NCBI GenBank assembly: GCA_964429015.1
Contig: CAYSAM010000002.1
Coordinates: 1 to 64,000 of the forward strand
From: MFAQ01 sp964429015
GTDB taxonomy: Bacteria > Patescibacteriota > Microgenomatia > UBA1400 > MFAQ01
DNA: 64,000 bases
Direction of reading: 5' to 3'
Shown here: positions 41,907 through 50,763 of the stretch, one piece after another
How the letters are laid out: every line of letters starts with the position of its first letter
Position numbering within the stretch: position 1 is the first letter of the stretch
Translations under genes and position numbers: made by a program
The notes under the pieces: generated by a model
What the model was told of the DNA's origin: nothing
Seen by the model: the letters and a program-made list of their open reading frames with translations, nothing else
Database searches by the model: none

Positions 41907-42823
41907 ACAAATATATCTACAACATCTTTTTCAAACTTTTCTTCAGGTAATTTTCCCAGTAAACTCTTAAAGTTTAGTTCTGTTAGTAAGTCCGTCACCT
42001 TCTTTTTATCATAGTCACTCATCAAACATTTATCCCAATCAAAGTCCAGTGGCACCTCTCTAAAAATTTCTGCCAAATGTCTACTCTTATCTGCCATCTC
42101 TCTGTCATCTTCCAACAACATTCTAGTTCTCGGGGCAATTTTTGTACTTTCAATATTTTTATATATTTCTTCTACACTTCCAAAATCTTTAACTAATTTA
42201 GTGGCGGTTACCTTACCAACCCCTTTAACACCAGGAATATTATCAGATGGATCACCCATCAAACCTTTCAAGTCTATAATTTGTTTTGGTTTCATTCCAT
42301 AAACTTCCATCACTTTGTCTTCATCAAAAACCACTGATTGAGAATATTTATTCTGAATCGGTAAGTATACTACCACTTTTTTCTCTTCAATTAATTGAAG
42401 AGCATCTCTGTCTCCTGTTACTATCACCACTTGTACACCTACATCATTTTGATTTTTTTCAAACGCAACTTTCGATATTGTCCCAATAATATCATCCGCT
42501 TCATATCCCTCAATCCCAAACTGGGGAATATTTAAGGCTTCAACAACTTCTTTTGTTCTGTCTATCTGTTGCACCAAACTTTCATCCATGGGAGCTCGCT
42601 GAGCTTTATAATCCTCAAACTCTTTCTTCCTGAAGGTAGGTCCTTTTACATCCCAAGCCACAATTACATGAGTTGGTGAAAGTTTATCAATAACCGAAAA
42701 AAGCAAAGTTGTAAATCCGTACACTGCCCCAACCAACTCACCTTTAGGGGTCGTAAAAGGCGGATATGCATGAAAGGCTCTATGTAATAGTGCGTTACCA
42801 TCTATAAGTATTAGTTTCTTCAT
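41903..42823 (-). CDS. Stand-alone 5'-3' exonuclease (Pol I N-terminal domain family)
   Basis: A 306-aa FEN-type nuclease. LILIDGNALLHRAF, VIVAWDVKGPTFRKK, GYEADDIIG and TGDRDALQL supply the acidic metal ligands, and GVKGVGKVTATKLV is the helix-hairpin-helix. The polymerase part of Pol I is not attached. It would remove RNA primers. It starts 1 nt before the end of ftsH. Confidence 0.93.
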   Translation of the reverse strand: MKKLILIDGNALLHRAFHAYPPFTTPKGELVGAVYGFTTLLFSVIDKLSPTHVIVAWDVKGPTFRKKEFEDYKAQRAPMDESLVQQIDRTKEVVEALNIPQFGIEGYEADDIIGTISKVAFEKNQNDVGVQVVIVTGDRDALQLIEEKKVVVYLPIQNKYSQSVVFDEDKVMEVYGMKPKQIIDLKGLMGDPSDNIPGVKGVGKVTATKLVKDFGSVEEIYKNIESTKIAPRTRMLLEDDREMADKSRHLAEIFREVPLDFDWDKCLMSDYDKKKVTDLLTELNFKSLLGKLPEEKFEKDVVDIFV

Positions 42824-44680
42824 TTATTCAAATGAGCCTTTGCTCACACCTACTATCTCTTCAAATTCTTCTTGCTCCATGGTTTCCACCTCCACAAGTT
42901 TCGAAGAAAGCTTATCCAACAGTTTCTTGTGTTTTTTAACCACTTTTTCTGCCAAGCTGTAAGCTTCATCGATTTTTTTCTTAATCTCTAGATCTACTTT
43001 TGTCTGGGTCGATTCAGACAATTTACCAGATTCACCAGAAGTGTACCCCCAAGCGTTACTCTCTATAGTTTGGCTCAAAGAAATTGGTCCTAAAACACTC
43101 ATCCCAAAGTCAATTACCATTCTTCTAGCCACCATTGTTGCTCTCTCTATGTCATTACTAGCTCCAGCTGTTAGTTCATTAAACACAAGCTTTTCTGCCG
43201 CCCTTCCAGCAAGCATCATCGCCATTTCATGTTTCAATTCACTTTCTGTTTGCTGGTATTTATCCGTTTTTGGTCTACTCATAGTAAAACCAAGGGCCAT
43301 TCCTCGAGAAACAATACTAATTCTGTGAATAGGATCAGTTCCCGAGAGCATGTGCCCCACCAAAGCGTGTCCCATTTCGTGATATGCTGTCATCTTTTTT
43401 TCAAGCTCACTAGACAACCTTCTTCTTTCTGGTCCCATCTTTACTTTTAAGCTTGCCTCTGCAATATCCTTCATTCCAATTTCTTTATTGTTGTCTCTTG
43501 CGGTCAATATAGCCGATTCATTCAACATATTTTCCAAGTCTGCACCAGAGAACCCCACCGTGCTTTGAGCTACTTTATCCCAATTTACTGTTTTTGCAAA
43601 CGGTTTACCTTTTTTATGTATCTCCAATATTTCTTTTCTACCTTTAATATCAGGCAAATCCAAAGTTACTCGTCTATCAAATCTTCCTGGGCGAACTAAT
43701 GCCGGATCTAGCACATCAGGTCTGTTTGTAGCGGCCATTACAATTACGTTTTCATTTTTCGAAAATCCATCCATCTCTACCAAAATTTGGTTTAGAGTTT
43801 GTTCGCGTTCATCATGACCACCCATACCACCACTTGCTCCACGAGCCCTGCCAATTGCATCCATTTCATCAATAAAAATTATCGATGGGGCAGCTTTTTT
43901 TGCCGTATCAAAAAGATCTCTTACTCTACTTGCTCCTACACCCACCAACATCTCCATAAACTCAGATCCGGCCATAGAGAAAAACGGTACACCCGCTTCT
44001 CCAGCTACAGCTCTAGCCAGTAATGTTTTACCAACTCCAGCTGGTCCTGTCAAAAGAACTCCTTTTGGTGTTCTCGCTCCAAGATCGACATATTTTTTTG
44101 AGTTTTTCAAAAAATCTACCACTTCCTCTAGTTCTTTTTTTGCCTCATCTACTCCAGCTACATCAGAAAACTTCACACTCTGTTTACCTTTAGCAAAAAG
44201 TTTTGCCTTGCTCTTACCAATACCGAACATGTCCACATTTCCTCCTTGTTTTTTCATCATAAAAAACATCAATAAACCAAATCCTAGTATAGGAAGCAAC
44301 AAAGAAAACATATCCCAAAATGCTTTGCCAAAGTCTTGCGAAACCACTTCAATTTTCACCTTACTTTCGTCAATTCCTGCCTTCTGTAGTTGATCTACAA
44401 AACTAGAACCTTCCTCTTTTCGCGAAATACCGAGTGGCTCTACCCCTTTATCATCTTTAGGGTAATAAACCATAATATCGTCCCCTCTAATTTGTACCGT
44501 AGTAATTTTTCCTTGTTTTATTTCAGTAATTACTTCCGATAAAGACAAGTTTTTTACCAATCCAGTGCTACCCAAAAACAGTTTTATTATGCTAGGAACA
44601 AACAAAAACAAAATCAACACCCACATCAAAATTCTTTTCAAATTAAAGTTTACTTTTAGTTCAATTTTTTTAGTTTGCAT
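42824..44680 (-). CDS. ftsH: ATP-dependent membrane metalloprotease FtsH
   Basis: A 618-aa membrane protease. Two N-terminal membrane segments flank a periplasmic domain, then the AAA module with Walker A GPAGVGKT (about 210), Walker B IIFIDEMDAIG and the second region of homology ATNRPDVLDPALVRPGRFDR, then the zinc site HEMGH (about 430). It degrades unfolded membrane and cytosolic proteins as a hexamer. It is located 14 nt after the tRNA-binding-domain gene. Confidence 0.97.
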   Translation of the reverse strand: MQTKKIELKVNFNLKRILMWVLILFLFVPSIIKLFLGSTGLVKNLSLSEVITEIKQGKITTVQIRGDDIMVYYPKDDKGVEPLGISRKEEGSSFVDQLQKAGIDESKVKIEVVSQDFGKAFWDMFSLLLPILGFGLLMFFMMKKQGGNVDMFGIGKSKAKLFAKGKQSVKFSDVAGVDEAKKELEEVVDFLKNSKKYVDLGARTPKGVLLTGPAGVGKTLLARAVAGEAGVPFFSMAGSEFMEMLVGVGASRVRDLFDTAKKAAPSIIFIDEMDAIGRARGASGGMGGHDEREQTLNQILVEMDGFSKNENVIVMAATNRPDVLDPALVRPGRFDRRVTLDLPDIKGRKEILEIHKKGKPFAKTVNWDKVAQSTVGFSGADLENMLNESAILTARDNNKEIGMKDIAEASLKVKMGPERRRLSSELEKKMTAYHEMGHALVGHMLSGTDPIHRISIVSRGMALGFTMSRPKTDKYQQTESELKHEMAMMLAGRAAEKLVFNELTAGASNDIERATMVARRMVIDFGMSVLGPISLSQTIESNAWGYTSGESGKLSESTQTKVDLEIKKKIDEAYSLAEKVVKKHKKLLDKLSSKLVEVETMEQEEFEEIVGVSKGSFE

Positions 44681-44694
44681 ATTTATTTATCTAA

Positions 44695-45030
44695 CTATCT
44701 TACCACCGCTCCAGGCTCTACAGACTCTGGCAAAAAAATCATTACTGGTTTTTCAGCACCATCTACCATAAGCACCATCCCTTCCGAAAACTCTTGCCCC
44801 ATCTTTTTAGGTGTCATATTTAAAATCACTGGCACTTTCTTACCTACCAATTCTTCGGGTGAATAAAAAGATCTAATTCCAGAAAACAGAGTTTTTTTAC
44901 CAATCTCCTCACCAAAATCAATTTTGTAGCGAATAAGTTTCTCGCTCCACTCGGGTGCGTCCGCTTCCACAATCACCCCTGCTCTAATTTCTAACTTTCC
45001 AAAATCATCATAATTTATTAGATCTTTCAT
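44695..45030 (-). CDS. Stand-alone tRNA-binding OB domain (MetRS C-terminal/CsaA-like)
   Basis: A 111-aa protein consisting of one EMAP/tRBD OB fold: IRAGVIVEADAPEWSEKLIRYKIDFG and SPEELVGKKVPVILNM are typical. Such proteins act as dimerising tRNA-binding modules of MetRS or as CsaA chaperones. It is coupled by a 4-nt overlap to trpS copy 2, and a tRNA-Met gene begins the same run, which favours a tRNA-binding role. Confidence 0.88.
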   Translation of the reverse strand: MKDLINYDDFGKLEIRAGVIVEADAPEWSEKLIRYKIDFGEEIGKKTLFSGIRSFYSPEELVGKKVPVILNMTPKKMGQEFSEGMVLMVDGAEKPVMIFLPESVEPGAVVR

Positions 45031-46028
45031 ATTTTTTTAATTCCAATTACCTTATAAACCTCCTCCAAAGTTGCATTGGCTACCATTGCCGCCTTCCCTG
45101 CTCCGGTTCTCAGAATCTCTCTCACTTCATCCAAGTTGTTTTCCAACTCAACTCTTCTTTTTCTTGCTTGTTCAAAAGTTCTCTGGTGTGCCTCAAACAA
45201 TCGATCTTTAACCTCTACATCCCCAACAGCACCCTGTCGATATCTTTCTTTCAAAGAATTCACCTCATCTCGGTTGTCGTTCAACAAATCATGAAAGATA
45301 AATACAGGGTTACCCTCTACCTTTCCAGGATCTGTAGCTTTCAGCCTATTAGGATCAGTAAAACATCCTTTTATCTGCTTCCTAATTACTTCAGGATCAT
45401 CAAAAATACCAATCACGTTTCCTAAACTCTTACTCATCTTTCTTTCACCATCGGTTCCTATTACCCTACCTGTATCCTTAGATATAAGCGGTTCAGGCAA
45501 CTTCAAAGTGTCCACAGCATAAGACCTGTTAAAGCTCTCTGCCATATCTCGAGTTATTTCTACGTGTTGTCTTTGGTCCTCTCCTACAGGTACGCCATCT
45601 GGCTTATATAGTAGTATGTCCGCAGCCATCAGTATCGGATAGTTAAAAAGCCCCATGTTTATCGACTCTACACTTGCCCCCTTAGAAAGTTTATCCTTAA
45701 AGGCGTGCATTCTCTGCATATGGCCATAGGTTACGTAATTACCAAGCACTACCATCAATTGAGAGTGAGCTGGTACGTCAGATTGGCGAAAAAAGACACA
45801 TTTACTAGGATCAAGGCCCAAAGCCAAATAATCCAGAACCACGCTAATTATGTTTTTCTCTAGATCCTCTTTTTTCTGAACCGTTGTCAAAGCGTGCAAG
45901 TCTGCAACAAAATAGTATGCTTCATGGGTCTCCTGAAGCTCAATCTGAGGCTTAACCGCCCCAAAGTAGTTCCCAATATGCAAAGCGCTCCCACTTGGAG
46001 TAATACCAGACAATATCCTCTTTTTCAT
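45027..46028 (-). CDS. trpS: Tryptophanyl-tRNA synthetase, copy 2
   Basis: A 333-aa TrpRS with HIGH-type LHIGNYFGA (residues 16-24) and KMSKSLGN near 200. The sequence is clearly diverged from copy 1 (for example LFNYPILMAADILLY against GFLTYPVDQTADV), so the two are not a recent duplication. This copy has the form usual for the housekeeping enzyme. Its ATG lies 2 nt after the 3' end of tRNA-Met, leaving no room for a ribosome binding site. Confidence 0.95.
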   Translation of the reverse strand: MKKRILSGITPSGSALHIGNYFGAVKPQIELQETHEAYYFVADLHALTTVQKKEDLEKNIISVVLDYLALGLDPSKCVFFRQSDVPAHSQLMVVLGNYVTYGHMQRMHAFKDKLSKGASVESINMGLFNYPILMAADILLYKPDGVPVGEDQRQHVEITRDMAESFNRSYAVDTLKLPEPLISKDTGRVIGTDGERKMSKSLGNVIGIFDDPEVIRKQIKGCFTDPNRLKATDPGKVEGNPVFIFHDLLNDNRDEVNSLKERYRQGAVGDVEVKDRLFEAHQRTFEQARKRRVELENNLDEVREILRTGAGKAAMVANATLEEVYKVIGIKKI

Positions 46029-46030
46029 AG

Positions 46031-46104
46031 TAGCTGGGGCGAGATTCGAACTCGCGCTCTTCGGTTTATGAATCCGATGCTTTAACCAACTAAGCTACCC
46101 AGCC
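46031..46104 (-). tRNA. tRNA-Met (CAT), elongator-like
   Basis: A complete 74-nt cloverleaf on the minus strand: acceptor GGCTGGG/CCCAGCT with a G1-T72 pair, D arm GCTTAGTTGGTTAAAGC, anticodon loop TTCATAA, T loop TTCGAAT. A73 is at 46031; CCA is not encoded. It lacks the initiator features. tRNA-Ile with lysidine-modified CAT cannot be excluded. It ends 2 nt from the trpS start codon. Confidence 0.9.
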
Positions 46105-46172
46105 TCAACTATTTATTTTATCATCACCTAGCCTCAAATCACTCTGAGGTGTCACAGTTACCTAAATCATGC

Positions 46173-46267
46173 TAAAATAAGCTCGTTCCCTATTTGCGGG
46201 GGGAAGGTAAGTATCTTGCAGGGCTCATAATCCTGCTTAACCGGGGGGCGGAACCTCGGCCCCGCAA
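46173..46267 (+). ncRNA. Initiator-tRNA-like RNA with aberrant D and T loops
   Basis: Promoter-like TAAAAT at 46173-46178 (TGTCAC 17 nt further up). From 46195: acceptor TGCGGGG with CCCCGCA (46260-46266) and A73; D arm AAGG/TCTT with only TAAGTA as loop; anticodon arm CAGGG-CTCATAA-TCCTG with CAT at 46226-46228; T arm CCGGGG/CCTCGG with loop GGCGGAA. The acceptor end and the anticodon loop resemble tRNA-fMet, but G18-G19 and TTC of the D and T loops are missing. Divergent from tRNA-Met. Confidence 0.5.
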
Positions 46268-46273
46268 CACAAT

Positions 46274-46660
46274 TCAAAAATCGCGATAGAACACCAATTC
46301 TTTCCACTTCTCCCAGTTTTCTATATCTCTTTTTTCATTTTCTGAACCTATAGTTTTACTTAATTTCTTGGGCAAAACCACTACCACTTCATCAGTTCTT
46401 TGCATATTTAGCTTTTCTCTAATCAACTTCTCCTTGTGCTCATCAGAGCTCACCTCAGTAAATTTAGCCACAAGCCTTTGATTCTCCTTGAGTACACTTT
46501 CTAGTCTACGCTCAGACTCTTTTATGCGCTCAAAACCACGCCTAGTCAGCCACAAATCTCTAGCCATTGATATTATTAAAAACCACACAAATCCCAAAAA
46601 TACCCATCCCACCCACCATTTTGCCTCATGTTGTTTTTCCTTTCGTATTAGCCCTTGCAT
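46274..46660 (-). CDS. FtsB/DivIC-like septum protein
   Basis: A 128-aa bitopic protein: short basic N-terminus, one membrane segment (about residues 15-33), then a coiled coil (ERIKESERRLESVLKENQRL) and a short globular end with VVVLPKK. That is the layout of the FtsB/DivIC cell-division family. The ATG at 46660 gives the expected N-terminus; the longer frame upstream runs through the divergent xerC promoter. Confidence 0.7.
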   Translation of the reverse strand: MQGLIRKEKQHEAKWWVGWVFLGFVWFLIISMARDLWLTRRGFERIKESERRLESVLKENQRLVAKFTEVSSDEHKEKLIREKLNMQRTDEVVVVLPKKLSKTIGSENEKRDIENWEKWKELVFYRDF

Positions 46661-46683
46661 TAGTAGACCTAGAGTGTTATAAT
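46655..46683 (+). promoter_or_regulatory. Promoter of the tyrosine recombinase
   Basis: TTGCAT (46655-46660), 17-nt spacer, TATAAT (46678-46683); the start of transcription would be about 5 nt before the ATG at 46695. Confidence 0.7.
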
Positions 46684-46694
46684 AGACGTCACAT

Positions 46695-47561
46695 ATGGAA
46701 CAAAACGCCAAAGCCGCTATAAATAGCTTCAAAGAGAACCTTGCCAAACAAGGTAGAGCTTCTGCTACCATTCTAGCCTACAGTAAGGATATAGAGCAAC
46801 TAACCGATTTTATCGGCAAAAGTGGCAAAGCTTCTCTAAAAGAGATCACCAAAGCTGATATTGACGCTTTCAAAGAAGATCTTTCTCAAAAGAACTACAC
46901 TACCAAGTCTATTTCCCGCAAAATCAACTCCATCAAGAGCTTTTTTGCCTACATACAAATAAATGGTGTTATCGTAGATAACCCTGCCACAGAAGTAACC
47001 CACCCCAAGTACGACATCAAACCTCCAAGGTTGTTAAATAAGCTCGAATACCGCGCCCTAAGAGACGTTTGCAAAGACGATCTTCGTATGGCAGCCATAG
47101 TTGAACTTCTCCTCCAAACTGGTATGAGAATTTCAGAGCTTGCCAACTTAAGACTAAAAGATATCAACCACGAAACCAACCAGCTTACTATTAAGGCTTT
47201 CGAATCTCATCCAGAGCGTACCATCCCTTTCAATCAGCCAGCCAAAGAAGCGCTCGATAAATATCTAACTGTGAGACCAAAAAGTCAAAATGATAGTGTT
47301 TTCATCACCAAAACTGGTAACACTTTCTTAATTCGTAACATTCGTTCTAACTTGGACAGCTACTTCCATATTGCCGGTATCCAAAACGCCAAAGTAAACG
47401 ACTTAAGACACACTTTTATTGCTCAACAGCTTACCTCAGGCAGTCCTTTAGTCTACATCAGCAAGCTAGTTGGCCACAAAAGATTGTCCACAACTGAAAA
47501 ATATCTGGAATTCATCTCCGAAAAACCAGCTAAGGACAAACCAAAACTTATCGACCTGTAA
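46695..47561 (+). CDS. Tyrosine recombinase, XerC/XerD family
   Basis: A 288-aa site-specific recombinase with an N-terminal SAM-like core-binding domain and a C-terminal catalytic domain: R in TGMRISELANL, H/R in LRHTFIAQQL, H in GHKRLSTTEKY with the nucleophilic Y at the end. Full length and in a housekeeping context with tRNAs and a division protein, which favours chromosome-dimer resolution over a phage integrase. The 3' end overlaps the next, convergent gene by 14 nt. Confidence 0.9.
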   Translation: MEQNAKAAINSFKENLAKQGRASATILAYSKDIEQLTDFIGKSGKASLKEITKADIDAFKEDLSQKNYTTKSISRKINSIKSFFAYIQINGVIVDNPATEVTHPKYDIKPPRLLNKLEYRALRDVCKDDLRMAAIVELLLQTGMRISELANLRLKDINHETNQLTIKAFESHPERTIPFNQPAKEALDKYLTVRPKSQNDSVFITKTGNTFLIRNIRSNLDSYFHIAGIQNAKVNDLRHTFIAQQLTSGSPLVYISKLVGHKRLSTTEKYLEFISEKPAKDKPKLIDL

Positions 47562-47907
47562 ACCGCTTCAAAGCGTCCAGTGTTGATTGTGATAAAAAGC
47601 TCAAAACAGCTCCCATTTTATCCATAGATCCTACTGCCAATGCCAACCAACCCGATACTTTTTTTCGGGAATCCTCTACTATCAAAAAGGCATTCCTTAC
47701 ACCAGATATTTCTAGCTGCTCACCCGTTACCTCATCTTCAATAAAAATCGTTACAGGATTACCACTCTTACCCAAGTCAAGGTCACCATTAACCATCATT
47801 CCCTGAGGCCATACCCTATTTTGGGCATAGTCAATATCTTCACGCATCTCACCAGAAACTTTCAAAAATCTGTCTTGTACCTTTTTCTTAGACTTCTTTT
47901 TAATCAT
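47548..47907 (-). CDS. Hypothetical 119-aa protein
   Basis: Not recognised. A lysine-rich N-terminus (MIKKKSKKKVQDRFL) is followed by a beta-rich body (NPVTIFIEDEVTGEQLEISG) and a helical end. No membrane segment. tRNA-Ile lies upstream on the same strand and it converges with the recombinase gene. Confidence 0.5.
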   Translation of the reverse strand: MIKKKSKKKVQDRFLKVSGEMREDIDYAQNRVWPQGMMVNGDLDLGKSGNPVTIFIEDEVTGEQLEISGVRNAFLIVEDSRKKVSGWLALAVGSMDKMGAVLSFLSQSTLDALKRFTGR

Positions 47908-47939
47908 TAGCTATTTTACACATTATTAGTTTTAGGATG

Positions 47940-48013
47940 TGGGTCGACCTGGATTCGAACCAGGGACATCGAAGGTATAAGCTTCGCGCTCTAACCAGCT
48001 GAGCTATCGACCC
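47940..48013 (-). tRNA. tRNA-Ile (TAT)
   Basis: A 74-nt cloverleaf on the minus strand: acceptor GGGTCGA/TCGACCC, D arm GCTCAGCTGGTTAGAGC, anticodon arm CGAAG-CTTATAC-CTTCG (anticodon TAT), T arm CCTGG-TTCGAAT-CCAGG, A73, no encoded CCA. It reads AUA directly, in place of the lysidine-modified CAT tRNA used by most bacteria. Confidence 0.93.
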
Positions 48014-48040
48014 AATAAGATATATTCTACCGCAACACAC

Positions 48041-48075
48041 GTAATCTGACATCTGTGATCTGTGATCTGTGATCC
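48041..48075. repeat. Heptad repeat between tRNA-Ile and the conjugation-type ATPase
   Basis: Four or five units of ATCTGTG/ATCTGAC in tandem. Same family as 30814-30880. Confidence 0.7.
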
Positions 48076-48079
48076 AATC

Positions 48080-50425
48080 TTACAGCTTCGATCTCTTCTC
48101 TATCTCTTCTTCTACTTCGTCAGCATCTCTACCAAATTTAAGTCGAGACAATTCTTTCACCATTCTAGCTACTTCAGGGCTACCTGCTGCCTTTTCTGCC
48201 TTTAAGTCCCTACCAACATTCATAGAAAATGGTGGAACCGGTGTTCCGTTTACAATAGTTTTTACGTAAATGTTTTGTGCTGGCACATTCCCCAAGTCGT
48301 TTTCATTAAAAACCGGCTCAAACTCCTTGGCTAATATCGAAGCGTCTTGTACACCCACTCTGTAAGTCATCTGAGTTCCAGAGTTTCCAAAAATAGCATC
48401 TCTTACCTGTTCTTCAAGTTGACTCACAAACTGATTAGCCATAATTAACCCCATTCCATACTTTCTAACCTCTGAAAGCATCTGGGCAAAATCCGGGGTG
48501 GCAAAGTTCTGAAACTCGTCAACATAAAAGTAAAAGGGTCTTCTTTCTTCCCTTGCTAATTCTTGTCGCGAAAGGGCAGCTGCCAAAATCTTTGGCACAA
48601 TCAAGTTCCCCAAAAAGCTAGAGTCCTCTTCGCCAAGCAATCCCTTTGCCAGTTTCAAAAACACAATCTTACCCTGATCCATAGCCTCACGCATATTTAA
48701 AGTACTCTTTGCCTGGCCAATAATATTTCTAATCATTTTGTTAGTTACAAAACGACCAAACTTGGACGAAATATAGTCCAAAGTTTCACTTTTATGAAAA
48801 TCGCTCGTCTGAGCAATTTGATCTGTCCAGTAGCGCCTTACAATTGGATCTTTTACCAACGGTAATATTTCCTGCACATACTTTTGGTCAGTTAACACTC
48901 TATTTACCTCAACAAAAGTTGCTCCTGGCACACAGCCAACAGTAAGCATTGCGTTACGCACAGCATGTTCAAACCGCGCTCCTACCATACCAGTTCTATT
49001 AGGATCAAAAAGTTTATACATCAAATTAATAATCGAAGAAGCCACTTGGTACATTTCGTCATAATGTTGTACTTCCAACAAGTTAAAACCAATTGGCCTT
49101 TCTTTATCTGAAGGATCAAAAAGTATAACGTCTTCAGCCCTCTCAGGTGGAACCAGCTCTAGCAACTCTTCAATACCATCTCCGTGTGGCTCCATAAAAC
49201 AAAGACCTCTTCCTGCTCTCATGTCTTGTAAAATCATCGATTTCAAAAGTTCAGTTTTACCAGTACCAGTCTTACCAATAATATACATATGCCTCATCCT
49301 GTCCGCCTCACTTATGTAAATATTTCTTTCTTGACCTCTATAAATTGACCTCCCTAGCCACAAGCCCTCAGAGGGAAATCCACCTGTTGCGGGAGCACTC
49401 TTTGCCGTTAGCCAATATATGTGTGGGGTTTCAATTGTTTTATTGGGTAAGTGCCATATAGCGGCCAGCTCATCAGTCGACAGTATAGAGTTGTTACCCC
49501 ACATGTTTTGATAACGATAAATAATATCCAGCATAAACGAATGTTTAAAGCGAATCTTACCCCCACTAAAACTGTTTTGATTACCATTAAACTGAGAAAA
49601 GACACCTTTTAAATTACTTATATTTGCCTTTGCTGTTTCTTTGTTAGGTGAAATGCTTACCAAGCGAATACTTGTCAAAAATCCTTGCTTATTACATTTT
49701 GCCGAAATTGCCTCCATATCCTGAGGATTCATTTTATACTTTGCCTTCTCCGGATCAGACTCATCCTTTTTAAGTTTAGAAATATAACCCAAACCAGACT
49801 TTGACCACAAAGACTCAGCAGGGGAAATAATAATTTGGATAATCGCTGCTTCATCATCACCAAACTTAGCTAATGCAGAAGTTAAAGAAGACAAAAAATC
49901 TACTGGCATCTCCTTAAAGGATTTTAGAGGTTTAAATGACTCATTTTTCAAAGTCAGCTCAGAAAACTCAATTTTTGCATCCTTATAAAAAACATTGTAT
50001 TCATCTACCTGTACTACTTGTGTTCCCGGGTAAGTCCCTACTACCATTTTTTCAATTAGCTCAACATTATTTTTGTGACAAGAAATATAAAATCTTATAT
50101 CCTCTTTTTTGCCAACCACCTCCAAAGAGAGATGTTGTTGGGCTGCAAATTTTTGCCAAAAGCCACTTTTTTTGAGTGAGTATAAGGAGCTGAACATCTG
50201 CTCCACCGCCTCCACCTTTATTTCATTATCTCTAGGTACTGCTATCTCTAGTAATACAAAATTCATACTCACTTCTTCTCTGTTTCGAAATCGAAGCCAA
50301 ATCACAAATATCATCCAACAAAAAATCAAAGAGGCGACAACCAACAGCACCCCCAAAATCAAAACCAAAAAATACTGCAACCAATAAGCACTAATCATAT
50401 TCATTGCTTGGGCTATAAAAAACAC
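48080..50425 (-). CDS. Type IV secretion/conjugation-type ATPase (DUF87/TraD-like)
   Basis: A 781-aa protein. An N-terminal membrane segment (about 12-40) is followed by a large unknown region and a RecA-like ATPase: Walker A MYIIGKTGTGKTE near residue 390, Walker B-type FYVDEFQNFATPDFA near 640 and the TraM-recognition-like segment LIMANQFVSQLEEQVRD. Such proteins drive DNA or protein transfer through the membrane and are common in Patescibacteria with pili. The upstream gene overlaps it by 35 nt, so later ATGs (50404, 50398) are alternatives. Confidence 0.8.
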   Translation of the reverse strand: MFFIAQAMNMISAYWLQYFLVLILGVLLVVASLIFCWMIFVIWLRFRNREEVSMNFVLLEIAVPRDNEIKVEAVEQMFSSLYSLKKSGFWQKFAAQQHLSLEVVGKKEDIRFYISCHKNNVELIEKMVVGTYPGTQVVQVDEYNVFYKDAKIEFSELTLKNESFKPLKSFKEMPVDFLSSLTSALAKFGDDEAAIIQIIISPAESLWSKSGLGYISKLKKDESDPEKAKYKMNPQDMEAISAKCNKQGFLTSIRLVSISPNKETAKANISNLKGVFSQFNGNQNSFSGGKIRFKHSFMLDIIYRYQNMWGNNSILSTDELAAIWHLPNKTIETPHIYWLTAKSAPATGGFPSEGLWLGRSIYRGQERNIYISEADRMRHMYIIGKTGTGKTELLKSMILQDMRAGRGLCFMEPHGDGIEELLELVPPERAEDVILFDPSDKERPIGFNLLEVQHYDEMYQVASSIINLMYKLFDPNRTGMVGARFEHAVRNAMLTVGCVPGATFVEVNRVLTDQKYVQEILPLVKDPIVRRYWTDQIAQTSDFHKSETLDYISSKFGRFVTNKMIRNIIGQAKSTLNMREAMDQGKIVFLKLAKGLLGEEDSSFLGNLIVPKILAAALSRQELAREERRPFYFYVDEFQNFATPDFAQMLSEVRKYGMGLIMANQFVSQLEEQVRDAIFGNSGTQMTYRVGVQDASILAKEFEPVFNENDLGNVPAQNIYVKTIVNGTPVPPFSMNVGRDLKAEKAAGSPEVARMVKELSRLKFGRDADEVEEEIEKRSKL

Positions 50426-50747
50426 GCCCAGGGTATTTTTTAATCATCATCAAGCACCACTCGGCGAGCCATCGCATTCCACTCTGAGTGTCCGCCTTTA
50501 AGCCATCAGTCAAATTTCCCTCATTCAGGGGTAACACTATTTTCTTAGGGGCGGGCGCTAATATTCCAGAAGTTTGTTGATTTACATTCTTAGTTGTTAC
50601 ATCAGCCACTCCAGGTTTAGCTCCGTTATTTTGGTTATCCTGGCCAGAGGTTTCAGTACTCTTTTCAACTTTTTCTATATAGCTTTCCACCTCTCTTATA
50701 GCAACCGCTTCAGGAGAGTCTATTCGACGTTCTATTTCCTTACCCAT
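50391..50747 (-). CDS. Hypothetical protein upstream of the conjugation-type ATPase
   Basis: A 118-aa protein that I do not recognise. The first half is charged and helical, the middle is a low-complexity Asn/Thr/Gln stretch (KSTETSGQDNQNNG), and the C-terminus holds RWLAEWCLMMIKKYPG. It overlaps the ATPase gene by 35 nt, so it is probably an accessory protein of the same machine. ATG 50747 is preferred to the one three codons earlier. Confidence 0.5.
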   Translation of the reverse strand: MGKEIERRIDSPEAVAIREVESYIEKVEKSTETSGQDNQNNGAKPGVADVTTKNVNQQTSGILAPAPKKIVLPLNEGNLTDGLKADTQSGMRWLAEWCLMMIKKYPGRVFYSPSNEYD

Positions 50748-50763
50748 AGAAGGCATATCTAAC

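Noticed and set aside
46173..46267. Small SRP RNA (4.5S) at the GC-rich structured locus
   Set aside because: The conserved apical GGAAG...GCAG...AGG loop of helix 8 is missing; the acceptor and anticodon arms fit a tRNA-like fold better.
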